From: an uncultured Blautia sp.
Lineage (GTDB): Bacteria > Bacillota > Clostridia > Lachnospirales > Lachnospiraceae
Length of the DNA stretch: 41,795 nucleotides
Reading direction: 5' to 3'
Assembly (NCBI RefSeq): GCF_934371575.1
Contig: NZ_CAKRNY010000032.1
Coordinates: 1 to 41,795 of the forward strand
The position numbers and the translations under genes are program-made. The notes beneath the pieces were generated by a model. The model ran no database searches and was not told the DNA's origin. It was given only the letters and a program-made list of their open reading frames with translations. Positions 33,799 through 41,795 of the stretch are shown piece by piece. Numbering within the stretch: the first letter of the stretch is position 1; each line of letters starts with the position of its first letter.

Positions 33799-34711
33799 AG
33801 AAGTATTATTGGATGTCAGACATCTGACCCAGCAGTTTCATCTGACAAAAAAGGTTACAGTGCGTGCTGTGGATGATGTTTCTTTTCAGATTCACAGAGG
33901 TGAAATATTTGGTCTGGTGGGAGAATCCGGTTCCGGAAAATCCACAGTCGCCCGGTGTCTGATGAATATTTATCAGCCTGCAGAAGGAGAAATATGGTAT
34001 AACAACGTAAATATCTGTGATAAAAAAGAATTCCGCAGGAATAAAAAGATGCTTCAGACAAGAAGGCAGATGATCTTTCAGGATTCTGCTTCCAGTCTGA
34101 ATCAGAAAATGAAAGTGGAAGATATTATTGCAGAACCAATGAAAATTCAGCACATAACACCAAAAAGAGGAAGCTACCGAAAAGAAGCGGCCTTTCAGAT
34201 GGAATATGTGGGATTGGAGAACAGTTATCTGGAACGGTATCCGTCTGAGCTGTCAGGTGGACAGAGACAGCGTGTAGCAATCGCCAGATCGCTTTGTATG
34301 GAACCGGAATTCCTGGTGGCAGATGAACCAATTGCTTCTCTGGATGTGTCCATACAGGCACAGATTGTGAACCTGTTCCGTCATTTGCAGGAAGAGCATG
34401 GATTTACTTTTCTATTTATTGCACATGACCTGGCTATGGTGGAATACCTTTGTGACCGGGTGGGGGTTATGTATCAGGGAAGACTGGTAGAGCTGGCGCC
34501 ATCAGAAGAGCTGTATGCCAATCCGGTACACCCTTATACGAAAACACTGTTGTCCGCTATTCCTGTTCCGGACCCGATTCGGGAGAGAGCAAGGGTTTTG
34601 CAGCACTATGACGGGGAAGGAATGGAAAACAGTGTATGGACGGAAGTGTCACCAGGGCATTTTGCAATGCTTCCATGCGAAAAAAATAAAAAAGGAGTAC
34701 AGCAAAGATGA
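33791..34711 (+). CDS. Peptide/nickel-type ABC transporter ATP-binding protein (DppF/NikE family)
   Basis: 306 residues from TTG at 33791, with ATGGAGGAA about 8 nt upstream, overlapping the previous gene by 8 bp. Walker A GESGSGKST, Q-loop IFQDSASSLNQ, signature LSGGQRQRV and Walker B FLVADEPIASLDV. The C-terminal cysteine region is reduced. Its stop overlaps the next start (ATGA). Confidence 0.9.
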   Translation: MNKEVLLDVRHLTQQFHLTKKVTVRAVDDVSFQIHRGEIFGLVGESGSGKSTVARCLMNIYQPAEGEIWYNNVNICDKKEFRRNKKMLQTRRQMIFQDSASSLNQKMKVEDIIAEPMKIQHITPKRGSYRKEAAFQMEYVGLENSYLERYPSELSGGQRQRVAIARSLCMEPEFLVADEPIASLDVSIQAQIVNLFRHLQEEHGFTFLFIAHDLAMVEYLCDRVGVMYQGRLVELAPSEELYANPVHPYTKTLLSAIPVPDPIRERARVLQHYDGEGMENSVWTEVSPGHFAMLPCEKNKKGVQQR

Positions 34712-35712
34712 GACCTAAAAAGCTGACATACTACGGTAAAAAATGTCTGATATTCCTGATTTCCGTGTTTATATTATCTGTTTCCGTTTTTTTTGTGGCA
34801 CGTCTTGCCCCGGGAGATCCGCTGATTTCCTATTACGGTGACCGTACAGAGAAAATGAGCCCGGAGGAACGGGAATGGGCCATGGAAAAACTGGGATTGA
34901 ATGAACCTATTCCCACCCAGTATGTGAAATGGGTAAAAAATGCTTTTCACGGAGAATTTGGAATTTCCTTTAAATATAAGCAGGACGTAGTAAAAGTAAT
35001 TGGTGGACGAATTGGAAATACACTGCTTCTTGGAGGGGGTGGATTTCTGTTTATTTTCGCAGGCTCCCTGCTTCTTGGAATTCTCTGTGCATGGAAAGAA
35101 AACGGATTGGTGGATAAAATTCTGTGCAAGCTGGGAACCATATCCAGTTGTATCCCGGAATTCTGGATGGCACTGGTGCTGATTCTTGTGTTTTCCGTAA
35201 ACCTTAAGATCCTGCCAAGCAGTGGTGCTTACAGTACTCAGAAGGCAGGGGATATTGGAGACCGCATCCTTCATCTGATCATGCCGTTAACAATTGTAGT
35301 TCTGGAGCATCTCTGGTATTATGCTTACATGATCCGTAATAAAATTCTGGAAGAAGTCCGCGCAGATTATGTGCTTCTTGCAAAGGCAAAGGGCTTAAAT
35401 AAGAGAATGCTTATGTTCCGCCATTGTATCCGAAATGTAATGCCGGCCTATCTGAGTATTATGGCTATTGCAGTGCCTCATGTGCTTGGAGGAACATATG
35501 TGGTGGAAAGTGTGTTTTCCTATCCGGGAATTGGAGCATTGTCCTATGAAAGTGCCAGATACCATGATTATAATCTGCTGATGCTTCTTTGCATGATGTC
35601 TGGAATCCTGGTGATTTTCTGCAATATTGTCAGCCAGACGATCAATGAACAGATCGATCCTCGAATGAAGGACGAAGTAATAACCGAGAAATCGGAGGTA
35701 GTGGAAGGATGA
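34708..35712 (+). CDS. Peptide/nickel-type ABC transporter permease (DppB/NikB family)
   Basis: 334 residues with six TM segments. N-terminal VFFVARLAPGDPLISYYG and the loop EKLGLNEPIPTQYVKWVKNAFHGEFG are typical. The coupling loop reads LLAKAKGLNKRMLMFRHCIRN. RBS AAAGGAG upstream. It overlaps both neighbours by four bases, so translation is coupled. Confidence 0.93.
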   Translation: MRPKKLTYYGKKCLIFLISVFILSVSVFFVARLAPGDPLISYYGDRTEKMSPEEREWAMEKLGLNEPIPTQYVKWVKNAFHGEFGISFKYKQDVVKVIGGRIGNTLLLGGGGFLFIFAGSLLLGILCAWKENGLVDKILCKLGTISSCIPEFWMALVLILVFSVNLKILPSSGAYSTQKAGDIGDRILHLIMPLTIVVLEHLWYYAYMIRNKILEEVRADYVLLAKAKGLNKRMLMFRHCIRNVMPAYLSIMAIAVPHVLGGTYVVESVFSYPGIGALSYESARYHDYNLLMLLCMMSGILVIFCNIVSQTINEQIDPRMKDEVITEKSEVVEG

Positions 35713-36596
35713 CAAATAATTCATTTGAACTGGCAGGCTGCCGCAGAACAGCAGAAGCAATTCCGGAAAAAAAGAAAAAATGGTACGAGGGAAAGCCTGT
35801 AGTTTCTGTTATAGTATTGCTGCTTATTGTGCTTGGCTGTCTGTGTGCAGAAATGATCATGACGAAAGATCCTACTTATATGGACCTTTTGAATTACAAT
35901 AAAGCACCGGATAAAGAATTTCTTTTTGGTACAGACACTATGGGAAGAGATATTTTTTCCATGATCTGGTACGGAGGAAGAATTTCACTTATGCTTGGTG
36001 GCTTGGCTACAGTGATCTCTACGTTTATTGCAGTGGTAATTGGAGCATTCAGTGGTGTGGCACCAGCCTGGCTGGATGAGCTGATCATGAGGTTTACGGA
36101 AGTCTTTTTAAGTATTCCGTCCCTTCTTCTGATCATATTATTACAGGCTATTATAGGGGATGCAAATGTATTCAGTCTGTCCTTTGTAATCGGAGTGACC
36201 AGCTGGACCAGCATTGCAAAGGTTGTGCGTACCGAGGTACGACAGATCAGAAACAGTGAGTATATTATTGCAGCGAGATGTATGGGATCCGGCTTCTTTC
36301 ACATTTTGTGGAAGCATCTGGTACCGAACTTTTTTTCCTCGATTATGTTTATGGTCGTTATGAATGTAAGAACTGCCATGATCTCAGAAGCCACCTTAAG
36401 CTTTATGGGAATTGGTCTTCCCATAGAGGTAATTACCTGGGGAAGTATGCTGTCATTGTCTGAAAAAGCGCTGATGACAGGCTCCTGGTGGATCATTCTG
36501 ATCCCCGGACTTTTCCTGGTGACTACAGTGCTTTGTCTGACAAATATTGGAAATGCATGCAGGGAGCAGGGAAATCGAAAGGAAAGTAATTTTTAA
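35709..36596 (+). CDS. Peptide/nickel-type ABC transporter permease (DppC/NikC family)
   Basis: 295 residues, normal length, without the insert seen in the first importer's permease. Motifs: FLFGTDTMGRDIFSMIWYGG after TM1, and the coupling loop IIAARCMGSGFFHILWKHLVPN. Last gene of the operon; a terminator lies about 190 nt downstream. Confidence 0.93.
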   Translation: MTNNSFELAGCRRTAEAIPEKKKKWYEGKPVVSVIVLLLIVLGCLCAEMIMTKDPTYMDLLNYNKAPDKEFLFGTDTMGRDIFSMIWYGGRISLMLGGLATVISTFIAVVIGAFSGVAPAWLDELIMRFTEVFLSIPSLLLIILLQAIIGDANVFSLSFVIGVTSWTSIAKVVRTEVRQIRNSEYIIAARCMGSGFFHILWKHLVPNFFSSIMFMVVMNVRTAMISEATLSFMGIGLPIEVITWGSMLSLSEKALMTGSWWIILIPGLFLVTTVLCLTNIGNACREQGNRKESNF

Positions 36597-36781
36597 CCGA
36601 ATCAGGTCGGCTGTGAAGCGGAGCTGTAATATCCGTTTGAAAAAAACAATAATTTCAAGAAGTAGTGAGGGTATATTTTCGCTATGGATGGAAAAATATG
36701 GATTATTTTGAAGGTGAGACATAATGACAAAATCTGGTTGATAAACCAGATAAAAGTGATATACTGGATGCATAAGAAAAG

Positions 36782-36822
36782 AAACCGTGTGGAATTACAG
36801 TTTTGTTTTCACACGGTTTTTT
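36782..36822 (+). terminator. Rho-independent terminator after the second importer operon
   Basis: AAACCGTGTG (36782-36791) pairs perfectly with CACACGGTTT (36810-36819), followed by TTT. Upstream in the same 285-nt gap is a small hairpin (36733-36739 with 36744-36750). Confidence 0.85.
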
Positions 36823-36881
36823 AGAAGATACGAGTTAGACACCACTAACACTGGAGGCTTACTTGAAAAGGAGGAAAAAGC

Positions 36882-37274
36882 ATGAGAAACGAAGAATACA
36901 AAAGGTTGTCGATTGCTGAATTTACAAAAGCAGCAGGAAGATATGAAAGTAACCATGCGGGTATATACGAAATGTGTAAGAAGGATTATCCGGATCCACA
37001 GGCATTTTTTGACAGTGTAAAAAGATGCCTTCGCCCAAATGGGAGATTGATTTTGCGTGATGTGACCAGTGACAATAAAGTATTGGTATGGCTGATGAAT
37101 ACACTGGAAATGCCTTTGGCAAATATATGTGGACACGGAGATGTCCAGGTTCCGACAAGAGGTGTGGTTATGAAATGTTGCAGAAAAGCAGGGCTAAAAG
37201 TAGAAAAATTTGAAATCCGTAAAGGCATGAGGATGCATTGTGTTGTGAGAAAGCCTAAAGGAGACCAGCTATGA
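36882..37274 (+). pseudogene. Class I SAM methyltransferase with an internal in-frame deletion
   Basis: 130 residues; relatives are about 200-230. Residues 1-37 (RLSIAEFTKAAGRYE...HAGIYEMCKKDYPD) are the N-terminus, and residues 38 onward (PQAFFDSVKRCLRPNGRLILRD) are the C-terminal half of a Methyltransf_11-type enzyme. The Rossmann core with the glycine-rich SAM-binding motif is absent. The join lies at 36987-36995, where 'YPD' of the N-terminal part meets the 'YPDPQAFF' expected of the C-terminal part. AAGGAGG lies upstream and the frame is intact, so a protein may still be made, but it should not bind SAM. Overlaps the next gene by four bases. Confidence 0.75.
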
Positions 37275-38053
37275 AATTTTATGAAAGTGGAGACAGTAGT
37301 AAACCAGTGATATTTTTATTTCCTGGTACCTGTTGCCTGTATAACAGCTTTGATCATGTACTGGATGGATTACATTCTTATTTTTACACGGTAGCAGTTT
37401 CTTATGATGGATTTGATCCAAATGAGAAAACAGAATTTTATTCAATGGAAGATGAATGTGAAAAGATTGAGCAGGAAATCACGAAAAAGTACGGTGGCAG
37501 AATTAAAGCAGCGTATGGGTGTTCCCTTGGAGGAAGCTTTGTATCCCTTCTGATTCAGCGAAAAAGAATTCATATAGATCATGGCATCATTGGGAGCAGT
37601 GATATGGACGAAGCATGTATGCTCATGGCAAAAATTCAGTCAGCTATAATTGTGCCGATTATGTATAAAATGGTTCACACAGGTAAATTGCCTAAATTTA
37701 TGCAAAAGAAAATAAATGAAGCAGATGAGTCAGAGAAGGAATTGGTTAAGGGATTTTTAAATATGTTCGGTATTGACCAGGGAGGAAGTCCGTGGATTAC
37801 GAAACAGAGTATTTATAATCAGTTCTATTCTGATCTGGTTACGAAAGTCCAGCATGGAATTGATGTGCCTGGAACCAGGATACACGTGTTTTACGCAACA
37901 AAGATGGGCAGAAAATATGAAAAGAGATATTGTACTTATTTTAAAAATCCGGATATTCGGAGACATAATATGCAGCATGAAGAATTGTTTTGTTGTCATA
38001 GTGCAGAGTGGGTGGAAGAAGTAAGAAAGGCAGTGGAAGGCGACAGACAATGA
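37271..38053 (+). CDS. Alpha/beta hydrolase fold protein
   Basis: 260 residues. The early strand VIFLFPGTCC with an oxyanion-type turn, then the nucleophile elbow GCSLGG (Ser85), indicate the alpha/beta hydrolase fold. A likely catalytic His lies in the C-terminal part (MQHEELFCCHSAEW). No signal peptide, so cytoplasmic. Both ends overlap neighbouring genes (ATGA). Substrate unknown. Confidence 0.7.
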   Translation: MKFYESGDSSKPVIFLFPGTCCLYNSFDHVLDGLHSYFYTVAVSYDGFDPNEKTEFYSMEDECEKIEQEITKKYGGRIKAAYGCSLGGSFVSLLIQRKRIHIDHGIIGSSDMDEACMLMAKIQSAIIVPIMYKMVHTGKLPKFMQKKINEADESEKELVKGFLNMFGIDQGGSPWITKQSIYNQFYSDLVTKVQHGIDVPGTRIHVFYATKMGRKYEKRYCTYFKNPDIRRHNMQHEELFCCHSAEWVEEVRKAVEGDRQ

Positions 38054-38850
38054 AAGAAAAAGTGAATGTGACAGGTGTGCCGGAAACGATGGTACAGACT
38101 TTGTATGCAAGAGCAAAAGAAACAAAAAAGCAAAATGCCAAAATCAAGGATGAGATTGCAGTAGAACTTGTGGAAAAGCTGGACTATGACTTTTCCAAAG
38201 CAGATAAGGATAAAGCCATGAATTATGGCGTAATTGCTAGAACAATCGTATTAGACCGGATGGTTAAGCAATATCTGGAGAAGCATGCAAATACAGTTGT
38301 TATAAATATTGCATGTGGACTGGATACCAGATGTTATCGGATGGAGAGAAAATATCTGCGATGGTACAATATAGATTTGCCGGAAACAATGAAAATAAGG
38401 AGTCAGTTCCTTACCGAAACTGGTCCGGTATATCAGATTGCAAAGTCTGCAATGGATAAATCTTATGTAGATGCTATCGATTATCATGGTGAGAATGTTC
38501 TGGTAATAATCGAAGGTCTTACCATGTATTTGTGTGAGAAAGATATCAGGAAGATGTTTTCTATTATTGAAAAATCATTTCAAAAAGTTACAGTAATGGT
38601 CGAAACCATGTCGCCCTTTGTTGTAAAGCATATGAAAGAAAAATCTATAGAGGGGAGCAATGCAAAATTCACATGGGGAGTTAAGAATGGAAAGGAACTG
38701 CAAAGAATCATACCGGCATTTTCTGTTCGACAGGAAGTCAGTCTGATTGAAGGAATGAAAGAGCTTATGCCGATTTATCATGTGATAGGAAAGTTTCCAA
38801 TCGTTCGGAACATCTCAAATAAAATAATAGTTTTGGAGAAACATAGCTGA
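38050..38850 (+). CDS. Class I SAM methyltransferase, leucine carboxyl methyltransferase (LCMT) family
   Basis: 266 residues from the ATG at 38050, with GGAAGG about 9 nt upstream and a four-base overlap with the previous gene. The SAM-binding motif is INIACGLDTRCYRM (about 94-107), followed by YNIDLPETMKIRSQFL and VLVIIEGLTMYL, all typical of the LCMT/PPM1 family. Unlike the gene at 36882, the SAM site is complete. Substrate in bacteria generally unknown. Confidence 0.85.
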   Translation: MKEKVNVTGVPETMVQTLYARAKETKKQNAKIKDEIAVELVEKLDYDFSKADKDKAMNYGVIARTIVLDRMVKQYLEKHANTVVINIACGLDTRCYRMERKYLRWYNIDLPETMKIRSQFLTETGPVYQIAKSAMDKSYVDAIDYHGENVLVIIEGLTMYLCEKDIRKMFSIIEKSFQKVTVMVETMSPFVVKHMKEKSIEGSNAKFTWGVKNGKELQRIIPAFSVRQEVSLIEGMKELMPIYHVIGKFPIVRNISNKIIVLEKHS

Positions 38851-38869
38851 TATTAAGGAGACGATACAG

Positions 38870-39811
38870 ATGAAGAAAAGGCATTTTGATGTGGAAAAAG
38901 ATGGGTTTTATGGTGCATACTGGAAATGCAAAACAGGCTCAGACTGTGCCATGATTGCAATGATCGGGGATGATCCGGAGGATTATCTGGCGCGTACATC
39001 TGTGAAATGGTTACATAAACTCGGTGTGAATGTGATGACGATGTTACCTGGAAAAAAAGATTATGGACATCATAATTATCCGCTGGAACGCATAGAAAAA
39101 GCAATTGACTGGTTAAAAGCGCATGGTAATCAGAAAATAGGAATTGTCGGAGCATCTACTACAGGAACACTTGCATTGACTGCCGCTTCTTATTTTGAGG
39201 ATATCACATTAACGATTGGTCTGACACCGAGTGATTTTGTCTGGCAGGGATTTATGCAGGGCAAAAAAGATGGCTGTAAGGAATGGCCGATTGAGGGAGA
39301 ATCTCTTTTTTCGTATAAAGGAGAACCACTTCCGTACATGCCTTTTTGTTATAAACATCCGGATTACTGGCATGTGATTGAAAAAGAAACAAAGCGAACC
39401 GGTGATATGGTTAATTCAAGAAAACTGTTTGACGATTCGGAAAAGGCTCATCCAATTCAAGAAGACGAGATGATCAAGATTGAAAAGATCAATGGAACAT
39501 TATTGCTGATTGGTGCGGAAGATGATGTGTTGTGGGATACTGCAAAATACATCCGCCGAATGAAGCAGCGTATAAAAGAACATCCGCATACATGCAGATT
39601 AGAGTCTGTAATTTATGAGCATGGAACCCATTTTGTTTTTCCGGAGAGCATGCTAAAGACAATGCTTCCGGTTGGTTCCGGACTCTTTGTGAAACTGGCA
39701 TTTCAGGCAGCAAGAAAACATCCGAAAGAATGTCGCAGAGCACGTCTGGATATTGACCAGCGAGTGAGAAATGCTGTTGCTAAATGGAAACTGAATACAC
39801 AGGAAAAATAA
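38870..39811 (+). CDS. Alpha/beta hydrolase related to BAAT/acyl-CoA thioester hydrolases
   Basis: 313 residues, AAGGAGACG upstream. YLARTSVKWLHKLGVNVMTM and the pattern YPLERIEKAIDWLKAHGNQKIGIVGAS match the C-terminal domain of the BAAT/acyl-CoA thioesterase family. The nucleophile elbow is GASTTG (Ser96). Asp in LLLIGAEDDVLWDT and His in YEHGTHFVFP complete a plausible triad. The natural substrate cannot be told from sequence. Confidence 0.8.
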   Translation: MKKRHFDVEKDGFYGAYWKCKTGSDCAMIAMIGDDPEDYLARTSVKWLHKLGVNVMTMLPGKKDYGHHNYPLERIEKAIDWLKAHGNQKIGIVGASTTGTLALTAASYFEDITLTIGLTPSDFVWQGFMQGKKDGCKEWPIEGESLFSYKGEPLPYMPFCYKHPDYWHVIEKETKRTGDMVNSRKLFDDSEKAHPIQEDEMIKIEKINGTLLLIGAEDDVLWDTAKYIRRMKQRIKEHPHTCRLESVIYEHGTHFVFPESMLKTMLPVGSGLFVKLAFQAARKHPKECRRARLDIDQRVRNAVAKWKLNTQEK

Positions 39812-39829
39812 AAAATCTAAACAGCAGAC

Positions 39830-39885
39830 TTGACAAATTTTTGTAATGAGTTAAAATATAACAGTGTTATATAACGCTGTTATAT
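39830..39885 (+). promoter_or_regulatory. Promoter and double palindromic operator of the TetR gene
   Basis: TTGACA (39830-39835), 16-bp spacer, TAAAAT (39852-39857). The 30-bp region 39856-39885 is an inverted repeat at 28 of 30 positions and contains two half-operators, ATAACAGTGTTAT and ATAACGCTGTTAT. It overlaps the -10 box and start site, as expected for autorepression by TetR. Confidence 0.75.
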
Positions 39886-39917
39886 TTTTGAAAAGAAGTA
39901 TAGAGGATACCAAAAGA

Positions 39918-40547
39918 ATGTCGACGAAAGCAGAAGATACACAAAAAAATATATTAGATACAGCCAGAAAACATTTCCTGAAAGATGGTTTGACCGGAGC
40001 ATCTTTAAGAAACATTGTAAAAGATGCCGGACTTACTACTGGCGCATTTTACAAATATTATCCGACGAAAGAGGCACTTTTTGATGCACTGACGGATCCC
40101 TATATGGAACATATTTATCAGATTTATGACCAGATCGTTGAGGCATTTGAAAAGCTTTCCGCCAGTGACCAGACAAGGAATATGTCGGATACATCCAGTG
40201 ATGGGATGGAACAGATGGTTGATTATATCTATGATCATTATGATAATTTCAGATTATTGTTGAAATGCGGAGACAGTGGAAAATTTGAATTATTCATACA
40301 CAATATGGTGGATCGGGAAATGAAGTCCAGTCTGAAATATATGGAAAAAATGAAGGAGGCTGGTGTAAAAATACCGGTTGTAGAGGAAAGCCTTATGCAC
40401 ATGATCTATACGGGATTTTTTTCATCAGTATTTCAGATTATTGAGCATGATATAGACAGGGAGATCGCAAAGAAAAATGTACATCAACTGAAAGAATTTA
40501 ATACAGGTGGCTGGGAACGATTGTGGAATATTGAATTTCCGGTATAA
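39918..40547 (+). CDS. TetR-family transcriptional regulator
   Basis: 209 residues from the ATG at 39918 (GAGGA about 11 nt upstream; the frame is open upstream to 39864, across the operator). N-terminal HTH (about 8-55): ILDTARKHFLKDGLTGASLRNIVKDAGLTTGAFYKYYPTKEALF. The rest is a helical ligand-binding domain. It likely represses itself and the ABC exporter downstream. Confidence 0.9.
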   Translation: MSTKAEDTQKNILDTARKHFLKDGLTGASLRNIVKDAGLTTGAFYKYYPTKEALFDALTDPYMEHIYQIYDQIVEAFEKLSASDQTRNMSDTSSDGMEQMVDYIYDHYDNFRLLLKCGDSGKFELFIHNMVDREMKSSLKYMEKMKEAGVKIPVVEESLMHMIYTGFFSSVFQIIEHDIDREIAKKNVHQLKEFNTGGWERLWNIEFPV

Positions 40548-40554
40548 CTGATAC

Positions 40555-40586
40555 AGGTGGCCAATGCCAGTAAGCCACCTATTTTA
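40555..40586 (+). terminator. Possible terminator after the TetR gene
   Basis: AGGTGGC (40555-40561) pairs with GCCACCT (40574-40580), followed by ATTTTATT. The stem is only 7 bp, so read-through into the exporter gene is plausible. Confidence 0.5.
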
Positions 40587-40653
40587 TTACACGTGGGTTA
40601 GAAAGAACTAATAAAAGAAACAACAATAAAACAAAAGTAAGGAGTGAACAGAT

Positions 40654-41795
40654 GTGAAAGAAAAAAAGAAGTCGGCAGTCAGCTGGATCCTGATGTGGGC
40701 GGGACAAAAAAGAATTGTATATGTGTGGAGTGTGTTACTTGCAATAGGAAATGTGATTTTTAAGATTTTTCCGTATTTTATCATTGCAGATGTCGTAAAG
40801 CTGTTTTTAAGTGGTGAAAAGGAATTTGAAAAATATCTTGTAAAAGCGGTTCTGATTGCGCTGTCGTTTATCATTGCAGAACTGTTTCATTCACTCTCAA
40901 CAGAATTGTCACATAAAGCCACGTTTACTGTGTTGGCAAATATAAGAAAATCCTGCTGTGACAAGCTGGCCCGGGTACCCCTTGGTTATGTGAAGGATAC
41001 ACCATCCGGTACATTTAAGAATATCATGGTGGAAAGAATCGACAGCATCGAGACGACACTGGCGCATATTGTCCCGGAATTTACGTCAAATCTGCTGGCA
41101 CCGGTTGTGATTCTGATCTATTTCTTTCTGACAGACTGGAGACTGGCACTCTGGTCATTGGTGCCGGTTATTGTTGGATTGTTCTCTTATTTTGGAATGA
41201 TGCTGGATTATAAGCCAAGTTTCGAGAGAACGGTTCAGACAACAAAAGATCTGAATGATGCGGCAGTGGAATATATTGACGGAATCGAAGTAATAAAGGC
41301 ATTTGGAAAGACGGAAAGTTCTTATGCCAAATTTACAAAGGCGGCTTTTGAATATGCGGATTCCTTTATTTCCTGGATGAAACGGTGCTCGATCTTTCAT
41401 GGACTGATGATGGTGGTCACACCTTATACGCTTCTTACGGTATTGCCGTTTGGGGCACATTATGTAGCGAATGGAACACTTGCGGTTTCTGATTTTGTCA
41501 TCTGTATTATTTTATCACTTGGAATCGTTGGACCGTTGATCACAGTGGGTTCCTATACAGACGATCTTGGAAAAATTGGAGTAATTGTTGGTGAAGTGGC
41601 AGGAATTCTGGAACAGCCGGAACTGGAACGTCCAGAGAAAAGTGAACGTGTTCCAAAAGATAATTCCGTTACTCTTGAAGATGTCAGATTTGGTTATCAC
41701 GATAAAGAAATCCTGCATGGAGTAACTATGGAGTTGAAAGCAGGAACGGTAAATGCAATCGTAGGACCTTCCGGAAGCGGAAAGTCAACCATTGC
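40654..41795 (+). CDS. ABC exporter, fused membrane and ATPase domains (cut by window end)
   Basis: The first 380 residues of a half-transporter of the MsbA/multidrug type. The start is GTG at 40654 with AAGGAG about 9 nt upstream; an overlapping ATG at 40652 gives an immediate stop. Six TM segments span about 20-285, with VEYIDGIEVIKAFGKTESSY as the intracellular coupling loop. The ATPase domain begins near VTLEDVRFGYHDKEILHGV, and Walker A GPSGSGKST ends the window. Location after a TetR gene suggests TetR-controlled export, often with a second half-transporter downstream. Confidence 0.88.
   Translation, partial: MKEKKKSAVSWILMWAGQKRIVYVWSVLLAIGNVIFKIFPYFIIADVVKLFLSGEKEFEKYLVKAVLIALSFIIAELFHSLSTELSHKATFTVLANIRKSCCDKLARVPLGYVKDTPSGTFKNIMVERIDSIETTLAHIVPEFTSNLLAPVVILIYFFLTDWRLALWSLVPVIVGLFSYFGMMLDYKPSFERTVQTTKDLNDAAVEYIDGIEVIKAFGKTESSYAKFTKAAFEYADSFISWMKRCSIFHGLMMVVTPYTLLTVLPFGAHYVANGTLAVSDFVICIILSLGIVGPLITVGSYTDDLGKIGVIVGEVAGILEQPELERPEKSERVPKDNSVTLEDVRFGYHDKEILHGVTMELKAGTVNAIVGPSGSGKSTI

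Noticed and set aside
36738..36765. Promoter TTGATA / TATACT for the methyltransferase fragment
   Set aside because: Its start site would lie about 10 bp before a strong terminator (36782-36822). Possible only if that hairpin is an attenuator, so not annotated.

Overview
The window looks like the chromosome of a gut-type Firmicute of the Lachnospiraceae (Blautia/Dorea/Ruminococcus-like). Supporting signs are moderate G+C, strong AGGAGG ribosome binding sites, dense same-strand operons, several ABC importers with D/E-rich secreted binding proteins, a glycine riboswitch, and a remnant that resembles the start of an IS1182-type transposase. This placement rests on protein and signal style only; no rRNA or other marker is present.

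Layout. 1-3951: end of a binding protein, then the ATPase and two permeases of a nucleoside/simple-sugar (BMP-type) importer. 4091-7880: a trigger-factor-like lipoprotein, an M3 oligoendopeptidase and a small membrane protein. 8035-15477: a complete oligopeptide importer (binding protein, two permeases, two ATPases) whose second permease carries a large repeated extracytoplasmic insert. 15542-15719: an unexplained hairpin element with 21-bp terminal inverted repeats. 15887-17246: a small membrane protein and a LytTR-type regulator.

17474-22820 is the most unusual part. A remnant of a second LytTR gene is followed by three 9-bp direct repeats, a good sigma-A promoter, and a short leader ORF containing 19.5 GACA repeats. 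A strong hairpin lies in the second half of the leader, and the leader stop overlaps the start of a surface-protein operon (ATGA). All three frames of the repeat are open, but each frame ends at a different place afterwards, so changes in repeat number should make a three-state, phase-variable translational switch. The six operon genes encode secreted or membrane-anchored proteins. Three share one domain that I do not recognise as described, two are related anchored accessory proteins, and the last ends in a KTGD/TM/RKK sorting-like tail. I read this as a LytTR-controlled, phase-variable cell-surface system.

22874-25003: an IS1182-like remnant, a frameshifted DUF1016/PDDEXK nuclease gene between 33-bp direct repeats, and a small alarmone synthetase (minus strand). 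25264-29332: pstSCAB-phoU with a candidate Pho box; PstS is circularly permuted. 29405-31017: a sodium:alanine/glycine symporter under a glycine riboswitch (minus strand). 31174-36596: a second peptide/nickel-type importer (binding protein, D, F, B, C). 36882-39811: a deleted methyltransferase, an alpha/beta hydrolase, an LCMT-type methyltransferase and a BAAT-like hydrolase. 39918 to the end: a TetR regulator with its operator and the start of an ABC exporter cut by the window edge.
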